This document shows, piece by piece, positions 57,501 to 64,000 of a DNA stretch of 64,000 nucleotides. Position 1 is the first letter of the stretch. The number at the start of each line of letters is the position of its first letter. A model generated the notes under the pieces. The model was not told the origin of the DNA. It searched no databases and was given only the letters and a program-made list of their open reading frames with translations. Source of the DNA: JAGOEY01 sp017997515. GTDB taxonomy: Bacteria > Pseudomonadota > Gammaproteobacteria > Burkholderiales > Burkholderiaceae_C. Both the position numbers and the translations under genes were made by a program. The stretch covers positions 1,736,001 to 1,800,000 of the forward strand of contig CP111109.1 in assembly GCA_026314275.1 (NCBI GenBank), written 5' to 3'.

Positions 57501-57564
57501 TGAGCGCACGCACGATGTCCTGCGCCACCGAGGGTTTCTCTGCAATCACCAAAGTCTTAGTCAT
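54541..57564 (-). CDS. topB: DNA topoisomerase III with C-terminal SWIB domain
   Basis: 1007 residues. Toprim (1-150; EKPSVAQDIVRAL, DAGREGELIFR), type IA core with the catalytic Tyr in RTDSR (YPRTDSRALPEDYL, about 345), topo C-terminal zinc-type repeats (CPNCGGVVKENYRRYACVG; CPICGSNVFDHGSNYVC), a Lys/Ala-rich H1-like stretch (about 860-905) and a SWIB/MDM2 domain (about 925-1005). It decatenates DNA using single-strand passage. About 25 residues (SLPPEGAGSGLGRPGAG) after ISTVEV come from a family B repeat. Confidence 0.94.
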   Translation of the reverse strand: MTKTLVIAEKPSVAQDIVRALTPTAGKFEKHDEHFENDQYVVTSAVGHLVEIQAPEEFDVKRGKWSFANLPVIPPHFDLKPVDKTKTRLNAVVKQAKRKDVTQLINACDAGREGELIFRLIEQYAGGKSGLNKPVKRLWLQSMTPQAIREGFEALRSEQQMQGLADAARSRSEADWLVGINGTRAMTAFNSRDGGFFLTTVGRVQTPTLSVVVEREEQIRKFVSRDYWEIHGAFDAEAGQYPGKWFDANWKKATAPTLPNGEPDAEQRADRVWNEREAREIAEASRGKPATVTEESKPTTQASPALFDLTSLQREANGRFGFSAKTTLALAQSLYERHKALTYPRTDSRALPEDYLPVVKDTMKMLAGSGMKHLAPFAQQAVDGSYVKPNKRIFDNAKVSDHFAIIPTLQAPSGLSEAEQKLYDFVVRRFLSVFFPVAEHQVTTRISTVEVVTPTLPAAQGSLPPEGAGSGLGRPGAGATVKKYPFRTDGKVLVKPGWLAIYGKEAQDDEKEDDKDGKRLVAVKPGEVVKATTVDTKGLKTRPPARYSEATLLGAMEGAGKTIDDDELREAMQEKGLGTPATRAATIEGLIAEKYMLREGRELIPTAKAFQLMTLLRGLGVEELSKAELTGEWEYKLAQMEKGALSRDAFMKEIAAMTEHIVKKAKEYDRDTVPGDYATLHTPCPNCGGVVKENYRRYACVGAAGAAEGCGFSFGKSPAGRTFEVAEAEALLRDKHIGPIDGFRSKAGWPFTSEIVIKYDDEAKNYKLEFDFGDDKNAESGEIVDFSQQDTLGPCPICGSNVFDHGSNYVCEKSVPTNAQPTPSCTFKSGKIILQQPVEPAQMEKLLATGKTDLLDKFVSMRTRRAFKAHLAWDAEAGKVNFEFAPSKFPPRKTFAKAGAAPAAKATKTAAKKTAAAKKTAAPKAEKAARKPAAGKAPSTELAAVIGSEPVARPEAVKKMWEYIKAHNLQDPKDKRTIVADDKLRAVFGKDSAGMFELAGILGKHLG
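56131..56208 (-). repeat. Family B repeat embedded in topB
   Basis: The minus strand reads CACGCTCCCTGCTGCGC, TTCGCTGCCCCCCGAGGGGG, then TTGGGGCGGCCCGGCG. In frame, between ISTVEV and KKYPFRTDGKVL of topoisomerase III. Confidence 0.72.
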
Positions 57565-57706
57565 AGCGTTGTTCTTGCTGTTTCATCTGATAACCGGGGG
57601 AGGCCTGCCTGCATGGATGTGTGCAGCATCAGACCCCGCGTGTTTGTACCTTATTTGGCTGCGCACACCGTGACACGGGTGCGGCGCTCCTACAATCGGC
57701 GCTTCT

Positions 57707-57740
57707 CACGCGCATGCGCACACGCGCGCACATGTGCACA
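57707..57740. other. 34-bp perfect alternating pyrimidine-purine tract
   Basis: CACGCGCATGCGCACACGCG, continuing CGCACATGTGCACA, alternates strictly and so could adopt Z-DNA. It lies between a TACAAT -10-like box (57691-57696) and the SET gene start at 57766. Confidence 0.6.
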
Positions 57741-57765
57741 AACCAAGTTAACACGAGTTTTCGCG

Positions 57766-58248
57766 ATGCCCTCCACACCCTCCCGCAGCGATGCCCGCCG
57801 CATCCAGGTTCGACGTTCCGGCGTGCACGGCAAAGGGGTGTTTGCGCTGCAGGACATCGGCGAAGGCGAAACCATCGTCGAATACAAAGGTGAAGTGGTC
57901 AGCTGGGACGAAGCGCAAGACCGCCATCCCCACGACCCGAGTGACCCGAACCACACGTTCTACTTCCACGTCAACGCCGACCGCGTGATCGACGGCGGCG
58001 TGAACGGCAACTCCGCCCGCTGGATCAACCACTCATGTGACGGCAACTGCGAAGCCGACGAACGCAACGGCCGCATCTTCATCGTGGCGCTGCGCAACAT
58101 CGAGGCGGGTGAAGAGCTGAACTACGACTACGGCCTCATCATCGAAGAGCGTTACACGCCCAAACTCAAGGCCGAATACCCCTGCTGGTGCGGCTCGGCC
58201 AACTGCCGAGGCACTCTGCTGGCACCGAAGCGCGGCTTCCGTAAATGA
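57766..58248 (+). CDS. SET domain protein (putative lysine methyltransferase)
   Basis: 160 residues. SET core with RRSGVHGKGVFALQDIGEGE (about 17-36), RWINHSCDGNCEADE (about 84-98) and ELNYDYG (about 116), plus a post-SET-like CWCGSANCRGTLL (about 140). Bacterial SET proteins methylate ribosomal or DNA-binding proteins, and the nearby topB carries a histone-H1-like Lys-rich tail. The substrate is unknown. The stop overlaps the birA start by 4 bp. Confidence 0.85.
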   Translation: MPSTPSRSDARRIQVRRSGVHGKGVFALQDIGEGETIVEYKGEVVSWDEAQDRHPHDPSDPNHTFYFHVNADRVIDGGVNGNSARWINHSCDGNCEADERNGRIFIVALRNIEAGEELNYDYGLIIEERYTPKLKAEYPCWCGSANCRGTLLAPKRGFRK

Positions 58249-59087
58249 CCCCTGTGACGCCTGTAACGCGTTGGCAGGCGGAAGCCATCTGGGAAGCCGT
58301 CGCGCCCACCCTGCCCGGCTTCACCGTCGAAGTGCTGCCCGAAATCGACTCCACCAACACCGAACTCATGCGCCGCGCCCGCGCAGGGCAACACGAGCCC
58401 ACGTTGCTGGTGGCCGAACGCCAGACCGCTGGCCGGGGCCGTATGGGCCGGGTGTGGGATGGTGGTGACTTGGGGGATGCGGGTGAGCTGCCGTCACTGA
58501 TGTTCTCGTTCGGCCTGCCGCTTGCACCGCGTGACTGGTCGGGTCTGTCACTCGCAGTGGGCGTCTGTGTGGCCGAGAGCCTGGACCCTGCCGTGCGCCT
58601 GAAATGGCCCAACGACCTGTGGCTGGCGGACGACCGCAAGCTGGGCGGCATTCTGGTGGAGACCGCGAGTGTGACGCCCGCCCCACCGGGTGACGTGGCC
58701 CCGCGTTATGTGGTGATTGGTATCGGCATCAACATCACGCCGCGGACGCTGGCTGATGGTGGCGGCCTGTCCAATCGCCCTGCCGCGCTGCAGGAACTGG
58801 TGCCGGGCATCGACGCCCCAGCGGCGCTGGCCCGTGTGGCCGCAGCGCTGGTGGCCACCGTGCAGGTATTTGAGCGCAGCGGTTTTGCGCCGTTCCAGGC
58901 GCGCTTCCATGCACGTGACGTGTTGCAGGGCCGTGCAGTGCGCCTGAGCGACGGCACGGACGGTGTGGCCCAGGGGGTGAACACCCACGGCGCGTTGCAG
59001 GTGGCGACTGCGCAAGGCATACAAACCATCACCAGCTCCGAGATCAGCGTGCGCCCGGCTGCCCCATCTGCTCACCGGGGGATCTGA
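58245..59087 (+). CDS. birA: Biotin--[acetyl-CoA carboxylase] ligase BirA
   Basis: 280 residues, no N-terminal HTH, so a monofunctional ligase. STNTELMRRAR, the biotinyl-AMP loop RQTAGRGRMGRVW (about 60-72), LKWPNDLWLADDRKLGGILVE (about 119-139) and a C-terminal SH3-like cap. It charges biotin onto the carboxyl carrier protein. coaX, which I would expect next to birA in related genomes, is not here; a SPOR gene follows after 4 bp. Confidence 0.92.
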   Translation: MTPVTPVTRWQAEAIWEAVAPTLPGFTVEVLPEIDSTNTELMRRARAGQHEPTLLVAERQTAGRGRMGRVWDGGDLGDAGELPSLMFSFGLPLAPRDWSGLSLAVGVCVAESLDPAVRLKWPNDLWLADDRKLGGILVETASVTPAPPGDVAPRYVVIGIGINITPRTLADGGGLSNRPAALQELVPGIDAPAALARVAAALVATVQVFERSGFAPFQARFHARDVLQGRAVRLSDGTDGVAQGVNTHGALQVATAQGIQTITSSEISVRPAAPSAHRGI

Positions 59088-59091
59088 ACCA

Positions 59092-59757
59092 ATGTTGCGT
59101 TTTCTGGTGCTGGTGCTGTTGTTGGCAAACGGGGCGTACTTTGCCTGGTCACAGGGTTTTTTGCGCACGCAGGGGCTGGGCCCGCTGCAGGAGAGTGAGC
59201 CGCAGCGCCTGGCGCAGCAGATCCAGCCTGAGGCCGTGCGTATCCTCACCCCCGAAGAAACCCGCCATGGCCGGGCTGGTGCACCTGCGAACACACCGGC
59301 CGACGCCCCCACCTGCCTGCAGACTGGTGTGCTGGACGAAGCCCATGCGGCGCAGATCCGTACCGTGGCCACCGACGTGTTGCCCCAGGGCAGCTGGAGC
59401 CTGGACCCCGCCGTGGTGCCCGCGCGCTGGATTCTCTACATGGGCAAGTACCCGGACGAGCAGGCCGTCGAGAAGAAGAAGACCGAGCTGCGCAACCGCC
59501 GTGTGTCGTTCCAGGCGCTGGACAACGCGGCGCTGGAGCCCGGTTTGTCGCTGGGCAGTTTTGCGTCCGAGGCCGCGGCCAACGAGGCGCTGGGGGAACT
59601 TGCCCTGCGCGGCATCCGCACGGCGCGGGTGTTGCAGGAGCGGGCGGAAATGCCGGGGCAGCGGCTGCGGTTGCCTGCGTTGGATGATGGGCAGCGGGGG
59701 AAGCTGGAGGCTTTGCGGCCTGCGTTGGCGGGGCAGTTGTTGCAGGCTTGTGGGTGA
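59092..59757 (+). CDS. SPOR domain membrane protein
   Basis: 221 residues. N-terminal membrane anchor (FLVLVLLLANGAYFAW, 4-19), a variable linker, and a C-terminal SPOR-type fold (about 115-200; WILYMGKYPDEQAVEKKKTEL, LSLGSFASEAAANEALGEL). SPOR domains bind denuded peptidoglycan at division sites. Translationally close to birA. Confidence 0.82.
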   Translation: MLRFLVLVLLLANGAYFAWSQGFLRTQGLGPLQESEPQRLAQQIQPEAVRILTPEETRHGRAGAPANTPADAPTCLQTGVLDEAHAAQIRTVATDVLPQGSWSLDPAVVPARWILYMGKYPDEQAVEKKKTELRNRRVSFQALDNAALEPGLSLGSFASEAAANEALGELALRGIRTARVLQERAEMPGQRLRLPALDDGQRGKLEALRPALAGQLLQACG

Positions 59758-59770
59758 ACAGGCTGGTTTT

Positions 59771-60434
59771 TTTGTTGAGGGTGGAGGCCGGGTCTCGGCC
59801 CGGCGGCCGACTCACTTTCTCTTGCTTCGCCAAGAGAAAGTAAGCAAAGAGAAGGCGACCCGACGTCTGGGTCCCCTGCGCTGCGCTACGGGGCAACCTG
59901 CGGTGCTCGGTGCCGGCAGGCGGCTGCGGAACTCGCTTCGCTCAGACAGTCCTCGCCGACCGCGCGATGCGCGGCAACCTGCCGCCCCCTGCGCTCCTCG
60001 GCCCAGCCTCAACGGGTTTTGAAGTCCAACGGGCCTTTGCTGCGCGCCAAGCCTTGTTTTTGAATGAAATTGGCACTTTGCGCACAGGGGATGTGCGCAA
60101 GAAGCTATCAAATTAGAAGCAAACTCTCGTATTCCCAACGCGGAGCGCAAAGCGCGACGCCGTTGGTGGCCGAGCGCAGCAAAGGCCCGCGAGGTTCCCA
60201 AACCCGTTGAGGCTGGGCCGAGGAGCGCAGCTTCAAGTGGATCAGGGCTGGCACTTGTCTGAGCGCAGCGAGTTTGTGCCAGACCCCACTTGGAGCGAGC
60301 ACCGCAGGTTGCCCGAAGCGCAGCGCAGGGACCCAGACGTCGGGTCGCCTTTCTTTTGGGTACTTTTCTTTGGCGAAGCAAAGAACAAGTGCCTCGCCTG
60401 CCGGGGCGAGACCCGGCCTGCAACCTCAGCAAAA
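59771..60434. repeat. Composite inverted repeat, about 660 bp
   Basis: Left arm (59771-60020) holds GAGGCCGGGTCTCG, CTTCGCCAAGAGAAAGTA, GGCGACCCGACGTCTGGGTC and GCCCAGCCTCAACGGGTTTT. The right arm (60200-60434) carries the same blocks inverted (AACCCGTTGAGGCTGGGC, GACCCAGACGTCGGGTCGCC, TTTGGCGAAGCAAAG, CGAGACCCGGCCTG). The middle contains a family A repeat. No gene recognised in this gene-free stretch. Confidence 0.75.
60063..60121 (+). repeat. Family A dispersed repeat, copy 10
   Basis: AATGAAATTGGCACTTTGCG, ATGTGCGCAAGAAGCTATC, AAATTAGAAGCA. Nested at the centre of the composite inverted repeat. Confidence 0.75.
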
Positions 60435-60479
60435 CTTAACCGCTACAAATCACCAACTGCTCAAACGCCCGGCACAACT

Positions 60480-61337
60480 TCAACGCAAATCAACCCCCAA
60501 CAACATCTCCACCATCCCCCGCAAATCTCCCTGCAGCCGCGCAAACCCCACCGGCTCCATCTCCAGTGTTTGCTCATCCATATACAGCCTCCTGTTGATC
60601 TCCAACTGGATGCTGTGGCACCCCCCCGCAGGGTCGCTGTAACGCCGTACCAGCTCGACCCCCTTGTACGGATGGTTGTACTCCACGCTATACCCCCGCG
60701 CGCGCAAAAATTCGCACAGCCGCAGCGACAAAGCCGGGCTGGCCGTCGTGCCGTCACGGTCGCCCACCACAAAGTCTGCGTGCACCAGCCCGGGATGCAA
60801 CGTGGCGTGGCTGGCGGACACGGCGGGCATGGAGTGGCAGTTGATGTGGATGCAATAACCGTGGCGTGTGTGGGCCGCCGTGATGGCCTGCGCCACCGCC
60901 GCGTGGTACGGCACCCAGCAGCGGTCGATGCGGGCCTGCACCTCGGCCACGCCCAGCAGGCGGTCGTAAATCGGTTGGCCTTCGTCGGTGAACTTCCAGA
61001 CCAGGCCTTTGCCCAGGCGCACCTTCTGCAGCACCACCTCGTCGATGGTCACCGGGCCGGGCCAGGGGCTGTCGAACAGGGTGGTGTCGATCTCGGTGGT
61101 GTCGCGGTTGGCGTCGAGGTAGATGCGCGGGAAATGTGCCTCCACCCAGGCTGCGCCCAGCGTGGGGGCGAATGCGTAGAGCTTTTCCACATGGGTGTCT
61201 TCGGCCCGGCGCAGCGTGGCCAGGTCACACGCGGAGCGGAAGTCCACCGGGTAGGTGGTGCCGCTGTGGGGCGAGTCCAGCACCAGGGCGGTGGTGCCCG
61301 GTGTGCTGCTGACGGTGTGCAAGGTGATGGGTGGCAT
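60480..61337 (-). CDS. N-formylglutamate amidohydrolase family protein
   Basis: 285 residues. FGase features: LVLDSPHSGTTYP (about 19-31), DTHVEKLYAFAPTLGA, YLDANRDTTEID, GYCIHINCHSMPA and CHSIQLEINRRLYMDE (about 245-260). The family hydrolyses N-formyl-L-glutamate in histidine breakdown, but no other hut genes are here. It lies 10 bp after the histidine kinase gene and should be co-transcribed. Confidence 0.85.
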   Translation of the reverse strand: MPPITLHTVSSTPGTTALVLDSPHSGTTYPVDFRSACDLATLRRAEDTHVEKLYAFAPTLGAAWVEAHFPRIYLDANRDTTEIDTTLFDSPWPGPVTIDEVVLQKVRLGKGLVWKFTDEGQPIYDRLLGVAEVQARIDRCWVPYHAAVAQAITAAHTRHGYCIHINCHSMPAVSASHATLHPGLVHADFVVGDRDGTTASPALSLRLCEFLRARGYSVEYNHPYKGVELVRRYSDPAGGCHSIQLEINRRLYMDEQTLEMEPVGFARLQGDLRGMVEMLLGVDLR

Positions 61338-61347
61338 GGGGTGTACG

Positions 61348-62802
61348 TCATTTCTTTGCAGTGAACCGCACCGTGAAACTTGCGCCGGGCGGGGTCTGCC
61401 CCGGGTGGGTGTCTTCCAGGGTGACGGTGGCACCGTGCTGGCGGGCAATCTCCTGCACGATGGGCAGGCCCAGGCCCGAGCCGTCGGCTTCGTTGCCCAG
61501 CGTGCGGTAGAAGGGCTGGAACACCAATTCCCGTTCGGCCTCGGCAATACCCGGGCCCGAGTCCTCCACCTGCAGCAGCAGCACGCCGCCAAACGGGTCG
61601 GTCAGCACCCGGGCGGTGACCACGCCGGGCCGCTCGGCGCTGGACGGGGTGTAGTTGATGGCGTTGTCCACCAGGTTGCGCACCAGCTCGCGCAGCAGGG
61701 TGAGGTTGCCGTCCAGCAGGCCACCCGGCGCGCCGGGCTGCACACCTTCATAACCGAGGTCGATGCGTTTTTCGAGTGCGCGGGGCACACAATCCTGCAC
61801 CACTTCCATGGTGAGCTGGGCCAGGTCACACGGCTGGCGTGAAATGTGGATGCCGCCACTTTCGGCCCGCGCCAGCGCCAGCAGCTGGTTGACGGTGTGG
61901 GTGGCGCGGATGCTGGAGCGGCCAATCTGCTGCAGTGACTTTTTCAGATCATCGGTGCTGGTGCCTTCACGCTGGGCCAGGTCGGCCTGCATCCGCAGGC
62001 CCGCCAGCGGGGTCTTGAGCTGGTGCGCCGCGTCGGCCAGAAAGCGCTTTTGGGTGGCGATGGAGTCGTTCAGCCGGGTCAGCAGGTCGTTCACCGACTG
62101 CACCAGCGGCGCCACCTCCATCGGCACGGCTTTGTCGTCGAGCGGGCTCAAGTCGTCGGGGCGGCGGCGGCGGATGCGCTGCTCCAGCAGGTGCAGGGGT
62201 TTGATGCCACGCGCCAGCGCCAGCCACACCAGCAGCACCGCCAGCGGCAGGATCACGAACTGCGGCAGCATCACGCCTTTGATAATTTCTGTGGCCAGCA
62301 CCGAGCGTTTTTCGCGGGTCTCGGCCACCTGCACCAGCGCGGGCTGCAGGGTGCCGGTGGCGGCTGTGGTGGCAATCGGCAGCTTGACCCAGGTGTAGGC
62401 CACCCGCACGGCCACACCGCGCAGTTCGTCGTCGCGCAACCGCACTTCGCCGGGCAGGCCCTTTTCATCGTCGGTGGGCAGCGGCAGCTCGCGCTCGCCG
62501 CCCAGCAGTTCACCCTTGCCGCCGAGCACCTGGTAGAACACTTCGTCCGAGTCGTCCGCCCGCAGAATCTCGCGTGCAGGCTGGGGCAGATTGAAAGACG
62601 CGCGCTGGTTCTGCACGGTGATGAGCTGGGCCAGCGCCTGCACGTTAAATTCGAGCGCCCGGTCAAAAGGTTTGTTCGCAATACCTTGCGCCACCAGCCA
62701 GGTCAGCGCCAGGCTGATCGGCCACAGCAGCAGCAGCGGCGTGAGCATCCAGTCGAGGATCTCGCCAAACAGGGAGCGCTGCTCGCGCTGGAAGATTTTC
62801 AA
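61348..62802 (-). CDS. TctE-like sensor histidine kinase
   Basis: 484 residues. N-terminal helix (about 17-37), periplasmic TctE-N-type sensor (about 40-170), second helix (about 185-205), HAMP, dimerisation helix with His260 in AAHQLKTPLAGLRMQ, and a GHKL ATPase (LVDNAINYTPS, VEDSGPGI, GSGLGLPIVQEI). Pairs with the upstream response regulator; the gap of 92 bp between them is occupied by a family A repeat. Confidence 0.92.
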   Translation of the reverse strand: MKIFQREQRSLFGEILDWMLTPLLLLWPISLALTWLVAQGIANKPFDRALEFNVQALAQLITVQNQRASFNLPQPAREILRADDSDEVFYQVLGGKGELLGGERELPLPTDDEKGLPGEVRLRDDELRGVAVRVAYTWVKLPIATTAATGTLQPALVQVAETREKRSVLATEIIKGVMLPQFVILPLAVLLVWLALARGIKPLHLLEQRIRRRRPDDLSPLDDKAVPMEVAPLVQSVNDLLTRLNDSIATQKRFLADAAHQLKTPLAGLRMQADLAQREGTSTDDLKKSLQQIGRSSIRATHTVNQLLALARAESGGIHISRQPCDLAQLTMEVVQDCVPRALEKRIDLGYEGVQPGAPGGLLDGNLTLLRELVRNLVDNAINYTPSSAERPGVVTARVLTDPFGGVLLLQVEDSGPGIAEAERELVFQPFYRTLGNEADGSGLGLPIVQEIARQHGATVTLEDTHPGQTPPGASFTVRFTAKK

Positions 62803-62821
62803 GGGTATGGCCTGTTTTTAT

Positions 62822-62883
62822 GCGTCAAATAGGCCTATGGCACATATGGAGTGTGCGCGAGTAGCTCACTATTTAATAGCAAA
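62822..62883 (+). repeat. Family A dispersed repeat, copy 11
   Basis: CGTCAAATAGGCCTATGGCAC, GTGTGCGCGAGTAGCTCACT, ATTTAATAGCAAA. Sits inside the regulator-kinase operon. Confidence 0.7.
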
Positions 62884-62894
62884 CAAGGGTGCCG

Positions 62895-63569
<675 letters not shown>

Positions 63570-63632
63570 GGGTGTCTCCTGGCGAGGGGTGTCGCGGCGG
63601 GTGTGGTGTTGTTTGGGCAAATTCTAGGCGTA

Positions 63633-63753
63633 ACGCCCCCGCCTGCGGTGCGCGCAGCCTTTCCAGCAGACGCCGTGGAACTGGCTTTGCCAGGCCACTG
63701 GCGTCGCCCCCGGCAAGGGGGTAGGCGAGAGCGCAGCGAAGCCTGGGGGTGAA
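63633..63753 (+). repeat. Family B dispersed repeat
   Basis: CCAGCAGACGCCGTGGAACT, GGCTTTGCCAGGCCACTGGC, CCCCCGGCAAGGGGG and GCGAAGCCTGGGGGTG. Inverted relative to the copy at 14346-14450. Confidence 0.72.
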
Positions 63754-63760
63754 CACATTC

Positions 63761-64000
63761 TTAGGCCTCGTTCAAAAACTCACTTTCGCTGGCGTACGAC
63801 TCCAGGCCGATGGCCACGACAGTTGCCACATCGCCGCCCACAGCCGCGCGAAATTCAGCCTCGGCCTGCGCCACCGCGTCGCGAAACGCCTGCAGCCAGG
63901 CCAGCCCGGTGGGGGTGAAACACACGCGCCGGGCGCGGGCGTCCAGCGGGTCGGGTTCGCGCCGCACCAGGTCCCACGCGGCGCACTGGTCCACCAGGTC
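63761..64000 (-). CDS. MarR family transcriptional regulator (C-terminal part, cut by window end)
   Basis: The last ~79 residues only: DLVDQCAAWDLVRREPDPLDARARRVCFTPTGLAWLQAFRDAV, which is the end of the recognition helix, the wing (DxRxRRV) and the dimerisation helix of a MarR winged-helix protein. The frame continues past base 64000. Ligand and targets unknown. Confidence 0.72.
   Translation of the reverse strand, partial: DLVDQCAAWDLVRREPDPLDARARRVCFTPTGLAWLQAFRDAVAQAEAEFRAAVGGDVATVVAIGLESYASESEFLNEA

Noticed and set aside
56551..57765. Long plus-strand extension upstream of the SET gene
   Set aside because: It is antisense to topB and has no homology; the SET domain and a sensible ATG begin at 57766.

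Overview
The window is GC-rich DNA, apart from a few AT-rich patches, from a betaproteobacterium. It is most likely a Comamonadaceae member of the Rhodoferax/Polaromonas/Acidovorax type. The reasons are the gene set (Bug-type solute-binding protein, TctDE-like two-component pair, KdsD/KdsC/LptC, an RRM protein pair), the rpmH-dnaA-dnaN-gyrB origin arrangement, and two families of short dispersed repeats that I associate with this family. I found no rRNA, tRNA or CRISPR array.

Layout. (1) 0-9.4 kb: amgK-like kinase, rsmE, two tandem DUF805 proteins, an alpha/beta hydrolase with an M20 peptidase, a bactofilin, a metX-metW-hyi operon behind a SAM-II-type riboswitch with its own terminator, and a TMEM165/GDT1-type Mn exporter behind a yybP-ykoY-type Mn riboswitch. 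(2) 9.9-11.2 kb: two paralogous glycine-rich RRM RNA-binding proteins that share a 5' leader hairpin covering the Shine-Dalgarno. (3) 11.2-18.5 kb: SDR, lptC-kdsC-kdsD (LPS core/KDO supply), a Kef/CPA2 antiporter, apt, a hypothetical protein and a stand-alone cNMP-binding protein. (4) 18.6-28.6 kb: the chromosomal origin. mnmE (one-base frameshift), yidC, yidD, rnpA and rpmH run leftward; dnaA, dnaN and gyrB run rightward. A perfect DnaA box overlaps the dnaA promoter. (5) 28.6-33.8 kb: a five-gene operon (Baeyer-Villiger monooxygenase, SDR, Bug protein, MCP-type hydrolase, Crp-like regulator) that reads like a ketone-to-ester catabolic unit.

(6) 33.8-50 kb is the accessory region. It holds a decayed Wadjet anti-plasmid locus (C-terminal end of JetC plus full-length JetD), a nucleotidyltransferase-fold protein, a MITE-like element, a frameshifted MmyB-type regulator, a YhcG-type PDDEXK nuclease behind a LexA-like box, a RHH/RelE toxin-antitoxin pair sitting between a YdeI gene and a partial copy of it, broken glyoxalase genes, an AT-rich two-gene operon of unknown function, and an intact IS481-like insertion sequence. 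The IS has a 6-bp target duplication and inserted two codons before the stop of a NERD-domain helicase. (7) 50-64 kb: GATase-like hydrolase, AidB-like acyl-CoA dehydrogenase, MFS transporter, topoisomerase III with a SWIB tail, SET protein, birA, SPOR protein, a ~660-bp inverted composite repeat, an N-formylglutamate amidohydrolase behind a TctDE-like two-component pair, and the end of a MarR-type regulator.

The feature that ties the window together is a ~55-bp dispersed repeat (family A, at least 15 copies). It lies between genes, supplies stop or start codons, forms a bidirectional terminator, and is embedded in frame in mnmE (twice) and in an SDR. A second family (B) is embedded in frame in topB and in the acyl-CoA dehydrogenase.
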